Part shown: positions 21,713 to 29,642 of the stretch, in pieces
Layout of the letters: each line of letters starts with the position of its first letter
Numbering within the stretch: position 1 is the stretch's first letter
Assembly: GCA_030529235.1 (NCBI GenBank)
Contig: JAUMXF010000011.1
Location: 1-39,199, forward strand
Origin: Pseudomonadota bacterium
GTDB taxonomy: Bacteria; Desulfobacterota; Desulfovibrionia; Desulfovibrionales; Desulfomicrobiaceae
Direction: 5' to 3'
DNA: 39,199 bases
Notes under the pieces: generated by a model
What the model was told of the DNA's origin: nothing
Database searches by the model: none
Seen by the model: only the letters and a program-made list of their open reading frames with translations
Position numbers and translations under genes: made by a program

Positions 21713-23854
21713 TTATTTTGAACCGCCGCCCAGGCCGCCTATCTGCGATTTGAGCTGGGAGGAAATCTTGTCGTATCTGCCGAGCAGCGCTTCGAGGTTG
21801 GCGAAACGCTGACGCATGGTTTTTTCGAGCAAATTCAGACGCCGCTCTTCATAGGCGATCTTGCTGTCAATGGCGTCCATGATGTCCTGATAGTTGTCTT
21901 TCAATATTTCCAGAGGTCCGGCCAGAGGGTCCGTCAGCTTCTTCAGCTCCTGGGACAGCTCCTCGGCTTTTCCGGCCTTGAGATGCGCCTGCCCGGAATA
22001 GGAGCCGTCCACAAGCCTGACGACCTCGATAGACAGGCCCCTGGCCAGATTTCCGCCTCCGGCGGCAACCAGCTTGTTGCCGTCGATATTGGCCGGCTGA
22101 CCGTTGATGGTGGGCGGCGGAACGGCCGCAATGACCCCGCCGGAAATCGTGTAGCTGATGTCGAAATCTCCAGGCCGGGTCACGCCCTGAATGAAGGACT
22201 CGACCCTGAAGCTCTGGGCTTCCACGGCCTGGCCGTTTACGATCTCTTTGGCCGAAGGAGTGTAGTCCGCGCTGAAGATTCGAGCCACGGCGTCGGGATT
22301 GCCGCGCAGGGCCGAAGCGAAAGTGCCCTCATCGAAGGTCAGCAGGCCGAACGTGGGCGAGCCCTCCGAAGAGTCGGTGATGATGCCGACGCTGGCCAGA
22401 GACACAAGGGGATCCAGATCGTAATCGAAGCCCAGTCCCTTCTGAGCCAGGATGCTCTTCAGGCGCTGCTGAATCATCTGCACGCCGTAGTTGCCCGTCA
22501 GAATCGAGCCGGAGGTCCTCTCTCCCACGGAGGTAACCCTGGTCTGATCCCGGATCAGACCGAGAACATCGTTCACCTCCTTCACGAAGGTCCGCACCCG
22601 CTCCGTGACCGCCTCGCTGTCAAGTGACGCGGCCAGAGTAACGCTTTCCCCGGCTTTGGTCAGGTTCAGCTCCACGCCGGTGATGACATCGGAGACAGTG
22701 TTACCGGGGCGTTCGATGTATCCGTCCGTGGCCCCGGTTTCCTGCCTGAAATCATGGGCCTGCATGCCGGTCAGAGTTGTGCCCGGAGAATTGACGATGG
22801 TTATCTGATTGGCCGAGCCGGGCTGGCCGGTCAGAGTCAGTTCCACTTTTCCGTTCACAATCGCTGTGGACGCGGTCACCCCGGAACCCGTGGCGGTAAT
22901 GGCGTCGGCAAGCTGCTGAAGGGTCTGCCCGGCGGTGACGGCCACCGTATGAATCGCTCCGTTGTAGGCAAACCTGAATGTCCCCCCCGCGCCCAGGGCA
23001 TCGGTGGGGGCCGTGTACGAGGTGGTTGTCTTCAGCACGTCCGCCGTGGGGGTCAGAGAGTTCGGCCATCCATCGACCTTGAGCTGGGCATTGCCCGCTT
23101 TCTGGGTGCGGATGAAGTCTCCGGAAGAAAACCTGGGCACGGTGGTCAGCGTGTCGTCCACGATGAAATCGTTGCCCGCACCTGGCTCCAGGCCTCTGAT
23201 CTGAAGCCTATAGCCGCTGCCGTCGTTGATGACGCCGGCCCGGACAAGATTGCGGTTATCCGGGTCGGAATTGATCAGGTCGGCAAACTGAGCCAGAGTG
23301 GTGGCGGGACCGATATCCACGGAAACCTGCCTGCCGCCATAAACGAAGGTGAATACTCCTGCGCCGCCCCCGCTGATCACCGCATCCCGCGAGGAAAAAA
23401 TTGCCGAACCCATATGCATGTCGCTGGTGGCCAGAGACACGATGTCCACGGTGTGGGAATTTTCTTCCGCCCCGCTGGAAGCCTTGGCGGTCAGGGCCCC
23501 GGGGTTGGACGAGGCCATCTTCTTGATCAGAAACTCATCCGGCGTATTCATTCCCTGAAGCGTACCGTTCAATGTCCGCATGGCCGCGGAGAGCTTGTCG
23601 AATTCCTCACTTTTGGTTTTCCACTCGGATCTCCAGATCTGCAGCCGCTTGGTCCGGAGCTTCTCCTTCTCGATCAGCTTGGTGATCATGGAGTCGAAGT
23701 CGGAACCGGAGCCGAGCCCGGTGAAGCGGATGGAGCCGGAAGAGGCCGCCCCGGTCAGATTGATGTCCTTGCCTGCCTGCGGACGCGGTGTAGCCGCGGT
23801 CCTGCCCTGGGAAAAACCGGAAGATGTGATGGATGAACTCAGATCGGTAGCCAT
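21713..23854 (-). CDS. fliD: Flagellar filament cap protein FliD
   Basis: Forms the cap at the filament tip and helps flagellin fold into place. 713 residues from ATG 23854; longer than E. coli FliD (about 470), as in many species with large surface domains. The N-terminal D0 block has TGLGSGSDFDSMITKLIEKEK and a helix QIWRSEWKTKSEEFDKLSAAM. The C-terminal helices (DIMDAIDSKIAYEERRLNLLEKTMRQRFANLEALL) close the fold. The middle (about 150-600) is beta-rich and Thr/Ser/Gly-rich, expected for exposed domains. AGGG before the ATG is a modest ribosome site. No signal peptide, as it is exported by the flagellar route. Confidence 0.94.
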   Translation of the reverse strand: MATDLSSSITSSGFSQGRTAATPRPQAGKDINLTGAASSGSIRFTGLGSGSDFDSMITKLIEKEKLRTKRLQIWRSEWKTKSEEFDKLSAAMRTLNGTLQGMNTPDEFLIKKMASSNPGALTAKASSGAEENSHTVDIVSLATSDMHMGSAIFSSRDAVISGGGAGVFTFVYGGRQVSVDIGPATTLAQFADLINSDPDNRNLVRAGVINDGSGYRLQIRGLEPGAGNDFIVDDTLTTVPRFSSGDFIRTQKAGNAQLKVDGWPNSLTPTADVLKTTTSYTAPTDALGAGGTFRFAYNGAIHTVAVTAGQTLQQLADAITATGSGVTASTAIVNGKVELTLTGQPGSANQITIVNSPGTTLTGMQAHDFRQETGATDGYIERPGNTVSDVITGVELNLTKAGESVTLAASLDSEAVTERVRTFVKEVNDVLGLIRDQTRVTSVGERTSGSILTGNYGVQMIQQRLKSILAQKGLGFDYDLDPLVSLASVGIITDSSEGSPTFGLLTFDEGTFASALRGNPDAVARIFSADYTPSAKEIVNGQAVEAQSFRVESFIQGVTRPGDFDISYTISGGVIAAVPPPTINGQPANIDGNKLVAAGGGNLARGLSIEVVRLVDGSYSGQAHLKAGKAEELSQELKKLTDPLAGPLEILKDNYQDIMDAIDSKIAYEERRLNLLEKTMRQRFANLEALLGRYDKISSQLKSQIGGLGGGSK

Positions 23855-23931
23855 GACAAACCCTATGCTCTCGGCGGTGAATGTATCTGCCGGATCAAAG
23901 CAATCCTGATGCCAGAAGGATATTCCAGGAT

Positions 23932-23963
23932 GAAAAAGGCCGGGCCGCATCCGCGACCCGGCC
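23932..23963 (-). terminator. Rho-independent terminator after flagellin
   Basis: On the minus strand GGCCGGGTCGC pairs with GCGGCCCGGCC across a GGAT loop (one mismatch), followed by TTTTT. Plus coordinates of the stem are 23938-23963, with the T-run at 23933-23937. It separates abundant flagellin transcripts from fliD. Confidence 0.85.
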
Positions 23964-23989
23964 GGAGACAAAACGCCTGGCTATCCGAA

Positions 23990-24910
23990 TTATCCCTGCA
24001 TGAGCTGCAAAGCCATCTGCGGCAGGGAGTTGGCCTGGGACAGCATGGCCACCGCAGACTGGGTCAGAATCTGGTTGCGGACGAAGTTGGTCATTTCCGT
24101 GGCCACGTCCACGTCGGAAATCCGGGATTCCGCCGCCTGCATGTTTTCGGCCTGAATCTGCAGGTTGGTGATGGTGTTCTCCAGCCTGTTCTGCAACGCG
24201 CCGAGGTTGGCCCGGATGTTGTCCTTGGACGTGATGGCCCGGTTGATGGCGTCCAGAGCCTTCTGCGCACCCTGCTGGGTGGAGATGGAGAAACCGTCGT
24301 TTCCCGCCTTCGTGCTGTTGCCCACGCCCAGAGCCGAGGCAGTGGAGTTGCCGATGGCGATGTAGTAGTAGTCTTCCGCCGAATCGTTGCCCGAGCCGAA
24401 GTGCACCTTCAGAGGCCCCTTGGCGACGAGGTCCTTACCATCGTGACTCTCGCCCCACTTGGCGACCGCGGGATCCTTGGAAGAAAGATTTCCGTTCAGC
24501 AGATGGATGCCGTTGAAGTCCGTGGCGTTGGCGATACGGGTGATCTCCGAGGCCATGGCCTGATACTCGGAGTCGATGATCAGGCGCTGATCCGAGTTGT
24601 AGGTACCCGTGGCCGCCTGTTCCGCCAGCTCCTTCATGCGGATCAGCTTCTCGTCGATGACCTGGAGCGCGCCGTCCGCCGTCTGGATCAGGGAAATGGC
24701 ATCGTTGGCGTTACGCACGCCCTGATTCAGGGACGCGATGTCTGCACGCATAAGTTCACGAATGGCCAGGCCCGCCGCATCGTCGGCCGCGCCGGTAATG
24801 CGCAGACCCGAAGAAAGGCGGCTGGTGGATGTGGACAGGCTGTTGTAGGCCATGGCCAGATTGCGGTTCGCGTTCATGGCCATCAGGTTGTGGTTGATAA
24901 CAAGAGACAT
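23990..24910 (-). CDS. fliC: Flagellin
   Basis: Main subunit of the flagellar filament. 306 residues. N-terminal D0/D1 (MSLVINHNLMAMNANRNL; STSTSRLSSGLRITGAADDAAGLAI) and C-terminal D1/D0 (NTITNLQIQAENMQAAESRISDVDVATEM; then SQANSLPQMALQLMQG) are fully conserved. The central domain is only about 100 residues, so it is a short flagellin. A strong ribosome site, AAGGAGG, lies 7 bases before the ATG. It is driven by a sigma28 promoter and closed by its own terminator. Only one flagellin gene is in the window; others may exist elsewhere. Confidence 0.97.
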   Translation of the reverse strand: MSLVINHNLMAMNANRNLAMAYNSLSTSTSRLSSGLRITGAADDAAGLAIRELMRADIASLNQGVRNANDAISLIQTADGALQVIDEKLIRMKELAEQAATGTYNSDQRLIIDSEYQAMASEITRIANATDFNGIHLLNGNLSSKDPAVAKWGESHDGKDLVAKGPLKVHFGSGNDSAEDYYYIAIGNSTASALGVGNSTKAGNDGFSISTQQGAQKALDAINRAITSKDNIRANLGALQNRLENTITNLQIQAENMQAAESRISDVDVATEMTNFVRNQILTQSAVAMLSQANSLPQMALQLMQG

Positions 24911-24992
24911 GACATTCCTCCTTGAAGATTATCGGCTTCCTTGCCTTGAAAATGTTTCCGGACATCAGGCTGTTTTCTCGTGCCTGATAAAG

Positions 24993-25019
24993 GAATCGGC
25001 AGAAGCGGAATTTTCTTTA
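24993..25019 (-). promoter_or_regulatory. Sigma28 (FliA) promoter for flagellin
   Basis: On the minus strand TAAAGAAA-N11-GCCGATTC fits the FliA consensus TAAAGTTT-N11-GCCGATAA with the correct spacing (plus 25012-25019 and 24993-25000). It sits about 85 bases ahead of the flagellin ATG. A second GCCGATAA (plus 24931-24938 region) lacks a -35 partner. Confidence 0.8.
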
Positions 25020-25111
25020 GGAGAAATTCGCCAAACATTTTCTGTCAGACGAAAATAGCTCCATCCAAGCGGGATCCATGAGAAAAGCACACCATCAGGA
25101 CGTCCAGTCGT

Positions 25112-25145
25112 AAAAAAATGCCCCGCCATCTCCGGCGGGGCATTT
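25112..25145. terminator. Strong terminator after the lytic transglycosylase gene
   Basis: Stem AAATGCCCCGCC (25116-25127) pairs with GGCGGGGCATTT (25134-25145) around a 6-base loop. On the minus strand it ends in TTTTTTT, so it mainly serves the gene at 25182-26798. Together with the flagellin promoter this explains the 24911-25181 gap; nothing else is seen there. Confidence 0.85.
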
Positions 25146-25181
25146 CCATAAATCATCGTGCTCTTCTTGGAGCATTCGACC

Positions 25182-26798
25182 CTATTGCAACACTTTTAGT
25201 TCATCGCCCGGCCGGATGACCGACGTTTCGGCCAGTTTGTTCCATTGCCGCAAATCGGCGGGAGAAACGCCGAAACGTCTGGCGATGCTCCACAGGCTGT
25301 CCCCCTGCCGGACCTTGTAATGGGCAAGCTTCTGGCGCACCGCCGCGGCCTTGGTCTTGACCGCCATGGTCCGCGCGCCCCCCATGTCGGGCACATAGAT
25401 TTTCTGCCCGACTTTCAATGCTTTCTTGGACGACAGGTTATTGGCTTTGCTCAGTGTGGCCGTATCCATTTTGAACTGCTTGGCGATGCCCCACAGTGTA
25501 TCGCCTTCGCGAACCACATAATTGGCCCTTTTTGCGGCCCACTTCCCGGCATCGGCCTTTTCGGCCTTCGCCAGAGCCGCAACGCCGGGAATTTTCAGCG
25601 CCTGCCCGATCTGCAGCTTACCCGCCGCGCTCTTCTTGTTGGCCGCCTGCAAAGCTTTAACGGATATCTTGTGCTTCTTGGCCACGCCCCACCAAGTATC
25701 CCCCGGCCGAACCTTGTACGAGGCGTACCGAGTACCGCTGCGAACCAGAACGGGCTTTTTGAGGTATTCTTCGGCCTTGGCCGTCAGACGGCTGGGCACG
25801 GCCACATGGATGGAACGCTTCGGCGGAGCCGCCTTCTTGCGCAATACCGGGTTGAGCTCCTGAAAAGTCTTCCAGTCCATGCCCAGCACTTTGGCCAGTT
25901 CGGACAAATCTGTTCCCGGCTTGGCTTTGAGTTTTGCCAGAACAGGAGGGCTTACCGTCCAGTCGAGGGGCTCGAAGCCCAAGGCTTCCAGGTTCCGGAC
26001 GATTTTGACCAGAGCCAGAAACTTGGGCACATACAGTTTGGTTTCCTGATGCAGATCATCAGAAGCCTCGCACAGACTGAAATAATCCTCGCAGCCCGTC
26101 TTGGCCAGAGCCCGGCCGATGGTCCCCTCGCCGGCATTGTAAGCGGCCAGGGCCAAGGACCAGTCTCCGAAATCATTGTAGATTTTTTTCAGGTACTTGA
26201 TGGCCGCTTCCGTGGACGCATACGGATCGCGCCGTTCGTCGATCCAGTCGTCCACGGTCAGGCCGTAGTGGATGCCCGTGCGAGGCATGAACTGCCACAC
26301 TCCGGCGGCCCCGCTCCGGGACAGAGCGAAGGGGTTGAACCCGCTCTCGGCAAAGGGCAGATAGATCAGGTCCTCGGGCAGGCCCTCTTCCAGAAAGCGG
26401 GCCCGGATATGCGGCAAATAACGCTGCGCCCGCTTGAGCCACCCCGCCATGGTCTTGCGGTGGGTGTGGGTGTAGTAATGAAAATAGCGCTGGACATCCT
26501 CATTTTCGACGGTATCCAGTCCGATATGAAAAGAAATGTCCGTATCCAGAATTTTCTGCTCTTCGGAAGAAAGAGGGTCGGCCGCGCGGGCTTCTTCCTG
26601 TTCCGGCGAAAAGACGCCCTCATCTCCCAGGTTCAGATCCTCATCGGCATCGTCCGAAAGAGCGGACGCATCCAAGGCTTCCTCAGCCTTGGCAGGAGCT
26701 TGCGCGGCCTCTCCCGGAGCCGGGGCTTTCTTGACAGGCATACAGCCGGCAAGAGCCAGCATTCCCACCAGTACGACAAGACGTATATCGATTCGCAA
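25182..26798 (-). CDS. mltD: Membrane-bound lytic murein transglycosylase with LysM repeats (MltD-like)
   Basis: Cleaves peptidoglycan glycan strands between MurNAc and GlcNAc. 538 residues. N-terminal lipoprotein signal with ALAGC (C19), so it is anchored in the membrane. An acidic linker precedes the SLT-type domain with catalytic Glu151 in LPFAESGFNPFALS and GVWQFMPRTGIHYGL downstream. Three LysM repeats at about 361-404, 427-470 and 494-537 bind peptidoglycan. The start is TTG at 26798 with GGGGAA upstream; no ATG in frame gives a full signal peptide. It may be housekeeping or help clear the wall for the flagellar rod. The first is more likely. Confidence 0.9.
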   Translation of the reverse strand: MRIDIRLVVLVGMLALAGCMPVKKAPAPGEAAQAPAKAEEALDASALSDDADEDLNLGDEGVFSPEQEEARAADPLSSEEQKILDTDISFHIGLDTVENEDVQRYFHYYTHTHRKTMAGWLKRAQRYLPHIRARFLEEGLPEDLIYLPFAESGFNPFALSRSGAAGVWQFMPRTGIHYGLTVDDWIDERRDPYASTEAAIKYLKKIYNDFGDWSLALAAYNAGEGTIGRALAKTGCEDYFSLCEASDDLHQETKLYVPKFLALVKIVRNLEALGFEPLDWTVSPPVLAKLKAKPGTDLSELAKVLGMDWKTFQELNPVLRKKAAPPKRSIHVAVPSRLTAKAEEYLKKPVLVRSGTRYASYKVRPGDTWWGVAKKHKISVKALQAANKKSAAGKLQIGQALKIPGVAALAKAEKADAGKWAAKRANYVVREGDTLWGIAKQFKMDTATLSKANNLSSKKALKVGQKIYVPDMGGARTMAVKTKAAAVRQKLAHYKVRQGDSLWSIARRFGVSPADLRQWNKLAETSVIRPGDELKVLQ

Positions 26799-26903
26799 AA
26801 TATTCCCCAGGTTGATGTATATGCCCGCAGGCCTCGCCGAATCGCCCGAACGGGCTTCAAATTTTTCCCGCGCTACAAAAAAAAATCATAAAAGGCAAAC
26901 CTC

Positions 26904-27683
26904 GTGGAAATTCTTCCGAAGCTCTCCCGAAAACGCGGGAACCAAGCGGACACGCACCTTACTCCCGGCCGCAAACCCGTCCTCGAATGCATCACGGACC
27001 GGCCGCACATGCTGGATACGGTTTTTCTGGCCGAGGACACTCCCGGCCTGGGAGAAATCATCCAGGCCTGCAGACAACACGGCGTCCGCTTCCGGAAAAT
27101 CCCCCGCCGGGAACTGGACCGCATGTTTCAGGGCACGCACCAGGGCGTTGTCGCCCGCCTCCGGGGCAGAGAATTCATGGAGATAGGACCCTTTCTTGCC
27201 CAGGCCGCCCGCAGCCCACTGCCGCTTGTTCTGGCTCTCGATCAGGTTCAGGACCCCGGCAACGCGGGGACTCTGGCCCGCACTCTTCTCGCCCTAGGCG
27301 GCGGCGGACTCCTCTTTCCCCGGGACCGCGCCGCCTTTCTGGGACAAGCCGCGGCCAAAGCCGCCGCCGGAGCCCTGGACCGGCTGCCCCTGTGCCAGGT
27401 CGTCAATCTGGCCAGAGCGCTGGATGCCTGCCGCGACAGCGGGTTCTCCGTCTACGGCACCGGTCTTGGCCCGCAGACGCGGCCTCTCTTTGGTACGGCG
27501 TTTTCTTTTCCCGCGGTTCTTGTCCTCGGAAACGAAGACAAAGGCATGCGTCCCAATGTGGGCAAACGCTGTCAGACAATACTGTCCATCCCCATGCACG
27601 CGGGGTGGGATTCTCTGAATGTGGCCCAGGCCGGAGCCATGATCATGGGGGAAATGCTGCGCCAGCACGGCGGCGGAATCTGA
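26904..27683 (+). CDS. TrmH/SpoU-family RNA 2'-O-methyltransferase
   Basis: Methylates a ribose 2'-OH of rRNA or tRNA with SAM; RlmB-like (23S rRNA) by similarity, target not certain. 259 residues. An N-terminal substrate-binding domain is followed by the three SPOUT motifs: DQVQDPGNAGTLART (N120 conserved), LVLGNEDKGM, and IPMHAGWDSLNVAQAGAMI. GTG start at 26904, with only a modest AAAGG upstream. Convergent with fliQ; it shares no operon with the flagellar genes. Divergent from mltD across 105 bases. Confidence 0.88.
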   Translation: MEILPKLSRKRGNQADTHLTPGRKPVLECITDRPHMLDTVFLAEDTPGLGEIIQACRQHGVRFRKIPRRELDRMFQGTHQGVVARLRGREFMEIGPFLAQAARSPLPLVLALDQVQDPGNAGTLARTLLALGGGGLLFPRDRAAFLGQAAAKAAAGALDRLPLCQVVNLARALDACRDSGFSVYGTGLGPQTRPLFGTAFSFPAVLVLGNEDKGMRPNVGKRCQTILSIPMHAGWDSLNVAQAGAMIMGEMLRQHGGGI

Positions 27684-27730
27684 ATTTCTCGGGACTGATC
27701 CCGCCCCGGGAGGCAAGAACAAGACAGCCG

Positions 27731-28000
27731 CTATTTGATGTATTGCGGAAAATTGAGAAAAACGTCCTGAGTGAAGGTGATCATCTTGTCCATAACCCAG
27801 GGAAAGGAAATGAGCAGCGCCAGAAAAACGGCGATGATCTTGGGCACGAACGTCAGGGTCATTTCCTGAATCTGGGTCGCGGCCTGCAAAATACTGATCA
27901 CGACACCGACAACCAGCCCCACGCCGAGCATGGGCAGGGAAACGGACATGGTCAGCTCAATGGACTGCCGGGCAAACCCGATGACGAACTCCGGGGTCAT
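27731..28000 (-). CDS. fliQ: Flagellar export gate protein FliQ
   Basis: Part of the FliPQR export gate in the inner membrane. 89 residues, normal, with two hydrophobic helices and the family stretch PEFVIGFARQSIELTMSVSLPML and AATQIQEMTLTFVPKI. The ATG at 28000 has GAGGAG six bases upstream; a GTG six bases further up is less likely. Last gene of the block; fliR, flhB and flhA do not follow here. Confidence 0.96.
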   Translation of the reverse strand: MTPEFVIGFARQSIELTMSVSLPMLGVGLVVGVVISILQAATQIQEMTLTFVPKIIAVFLALLISFPWVMDKMITFTQDVFLNFPQYIK

Positions 28001-28009
28001 ATACACTCC

Positions 28010-28795
28010 TCACACGAAGCTGTTCACAAGGGAACCGATCATCAGATTCCAGCCGTCCACCATGACGAAGAGCAAAATCTTGAACGGCAGGGAGACCATC
28101 ACCGGCGGCAGCATCATCATGCCCATGGACAGCAGGATACTCGCCACCACCATGTCCAGTATGAGAAAAGGGATGTAGATCAGAAAACCGATCTGAAAGC
28201 CGGTCTTGAGTTCGCTGATCACATAGGCCGGAATGAGCACCATGGTCGGTACATCGTCCTTGGTCTGCGGCCGCTCCAGTCCCGCGATGGAAAAAAACAC
28301 GGAAATATCCTTTTCCCTGGTGTGTCTGAACAGGAAGGACCGCAGGGGGCCCTGGGCCCTGGAGAGGGCATCGTCGTAGCCGATCTCCTCCTGAAGATAG
28401 GGCTGCAGGGCGGTGTCATTGATCTGTTTGCCCACAGGCATCATGATCACCACCGTCATGAAAATGGCAAGAGCCGCCAACACCTGATTGGGAGGCATCT
28501 GCTGCGTGCCGATGGCCTGACGCAGAAAATGAAAAACGATGATGATCCGGGTGAAAGACGTCACCGTCAACACGATGGACGGAGCCAGGGACAGAACCGT
28601 GAAAAGGCCGAGAATTTCCAGAGCCAGAGCCACTTTCTGCGGCTCGGCCTGACCGCTGGAGAGTTGCAGGGAAATGGATGGCGCATTCTGCGCCCCGAAA
28701 AGCAGGAGAGGAAAGAAGACGAGCGGCAGGCTACAGAGGAGAATCCTCGCCGTCCGCCTGTTCCAAGGTTTTCTGAAAATCCGGTTGTTCCGCAT
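28010..28795 (-). CDS. fliP: Flagellar export gate protein FliP
   Basis: Forms most of the export gate pore. 261 residues. Starts with a basic, signal-like segment that FliP proteins are known to have cleaved, then LSLAPSIVLTVTSFTRIIIVFHFLRQAIGT, the family signature, and C-terminal PFKILLFVMVDGWNLMIGSLVNSF. At least four hydrophobic segments. Its start lies 65 bases inside the end of fliO in another frame; fliQ follows 9 bases after its stop. Confidence 0.97.
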   Translation of the reverse strand: MRNNRIFRKPWNRRTARILLCSLPLVFFPLLLFGAQNAPSISLQLSSGQAEPQKVALALEILGLFTVLSLAPSIVLTVTSFTRIIIVFHFLRQAIGTQQMPPNQVLAALAIFMTVVIMMPVGKQINDTALQPYLQEEIGYDDALSRAQGPLRSFLFRHTREKDISVFFSIAGLERPQTKDDVPTMVLIPAYVISELKTGFQIGFLIYIPFLILDMVVASILLSMGMMMLPPVMVSLPFKILLFVMVDGWNLMIGSLVNSFV

Positions 28796-29087
28796 GGTCT
28801 GCCTGGTCCTCGGCGATCAGATTGATGCCGTTATCGGTTACACCCAACAGCAGACGCTTATTCAAGAAGCGGACCACCAGCAGTTGTTTGCGCGGCCCGA
28901 GCATGGCCCGCTCCTCGATACGCAGGGCCGAACCCGCTCCGCCCTGAAATCTGGCGGCCAGACCGTAACGCTTGAGCAGGGCCAGACCCAGAAACAGCAG
29001 GGCCAGCAGAAGGAGCATGGCTCCCGCCATTTTGAGGGAGGCAAGACCCAGACCCACCTCCGGCACCGGGAGTGTCGCGTTAGCCAA
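28731..29087 (-). CDS. fliO: Flagellar biosynthesis protein FliO
   Basis: Small membrane protein that assists FliP assembly. 118 residues with one clear membrane helix at about 19-39 (KMAGAMLLLLALLFLGLALL), then a basic patch and the FliO block LRIEERAMLGPRKQLLVVRFLNKRLLLGV. The acidic C-terminus is encoded where the frame overlaps fliP by 65 bases. Start is TTG at 29087, overlapping the fliN stop by 8 bases; a shorter ATG start at 29030 would cut into the membrane helix. A moderate AGGG site precedes the TTG. Confidence 0.88.
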   Translation of the reverse strand: MANATLPVPEVGLGLASLKMAGAMLLLLALLFLGLALLKRYGLAARFQGGAGSALRIEERAMLGPRKQLLVVRFLNKRLLLGVTDNGINLIAEDQADHAEQPDFQKTLEQADGEDSPL

Positions 29088-29634
29088 GCTGCTTGACCCT
29101 GTCCACGGGGCTGATGATGTCCGTCAGCCGCACGCCGAATTTTTCATTGACGACCACAGCCTCTCCGCGGGCCACCAGCTTGCCGTTGACCAGCACTTCC
29201 AGAGGTTCTCCGGCGAGCTTGTTCAGCTCGATGACCGACCCCTGTCCGAGTTGCAGAAGTTCGTTGATGAGCAGACGGGTACTTCCCAGCTGCGCCGACA
29301 CATCCAGAGGGATATCCAGAATGAAGTCCAGCTCCTTGCGCACGGTTTCCCTGGCATCCTTAGCCTCCGGGGCGAGGTCCCTGTACTCGAAATCCCGGCT
29401 CTGAGACGCGGCCTGTTTCTGCTGCCGGTCCTGACGGATTTTGGATTCCTCTTCGTCAGCCAGCGCCTTGGCCCACTCCTCGGCCAGCGCCTGGTCGGAA
29501 TCAGCGGACTGCTCCTGCAACGCGGCGCTCCATTCCTCGGCCAGAGCCGCCTCGTCGGGCTCCGCGCCGCCCTCTTCCTCCTGCGCCAGCGCCTTGGCCC
29601 ATTCTTCGGCCAGCTTGTCCTGATCTTCGGCCAT
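29080..29634 (-). CDS. fliN: Flagellar motor switch protein FliN, with triplicated N-terminal motif
   Basis: C-ring component that binds FliM and FliH. 184 residues, longer than E. coli FliN (137) owing to its N-terminus. The C-terminal SpoA domain is typical: LDFILDIPLDVSAQLG, LLQLGQGSVIELNKLAGEPLEVLVNGKLVARGEAVVVNEKFGVRLTDI-type sequence. The N-terminus has LAEEWxxAL three times (residues 8-16, 31-39, 50-58), each followed by an acidic run. E. coli FliN has a single related DLWAEALSEQ. The ATG at 29634 has AGAGG five bases upstream. Confidence 0.95.
   Translation of the reverse strand: MAEDQDKLAEEWAKALAQEEEGGAEPDEAALAEEWSAALQEQSADSDQALAEEWAKALADEEESKIRQDRQQKQAASQSRDFEYRDLAPEAKDARETVRKELDFILDIPLDVSAQLGSTRLLINELLQLGQGSVIELNKLAGEPLEVLVNGKLVARGEAVVVNEKFGVRLTDIISPVDRVKQLG
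29463..29614 (-). repeat. Near-identical DNA repeats coding for the FliN LAEEW motif
   Basis: The 26-base units at 29463-29488 and 29589-29614 differ at two positions only. A third, shorter and more diverged copy lies near 29525-29546. The protein motif LAEEWxxAL is encoded in each. Low divergence suggests recent duplication or strong selection. Confidence 0.75.
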
Positions 29635-29642
29635 ATCCACCT

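Noticed and set aside
24931-24938. Second GCCGATAA as an extra flagellin promoter
   Set aside because: No TAAA-like -35 at the right distance; the site at 24993-25019 has both elements.
26844-26855. GCCCGAACGGGC palindrome between mltD and the methyltransferase gene
   Set aside because: Short, with no gene ending upstream on either strand that would need a terminator; chance is likely in GC-rich DNA.
26987-28825. 612-codon plus-strand frame over the trmH-like gene and fliQ/fliP
   Set aside because: Overlaps genes with strong family signatures in other frames; composition (His/Arg/Gly-rich) is that of a shadow frame.
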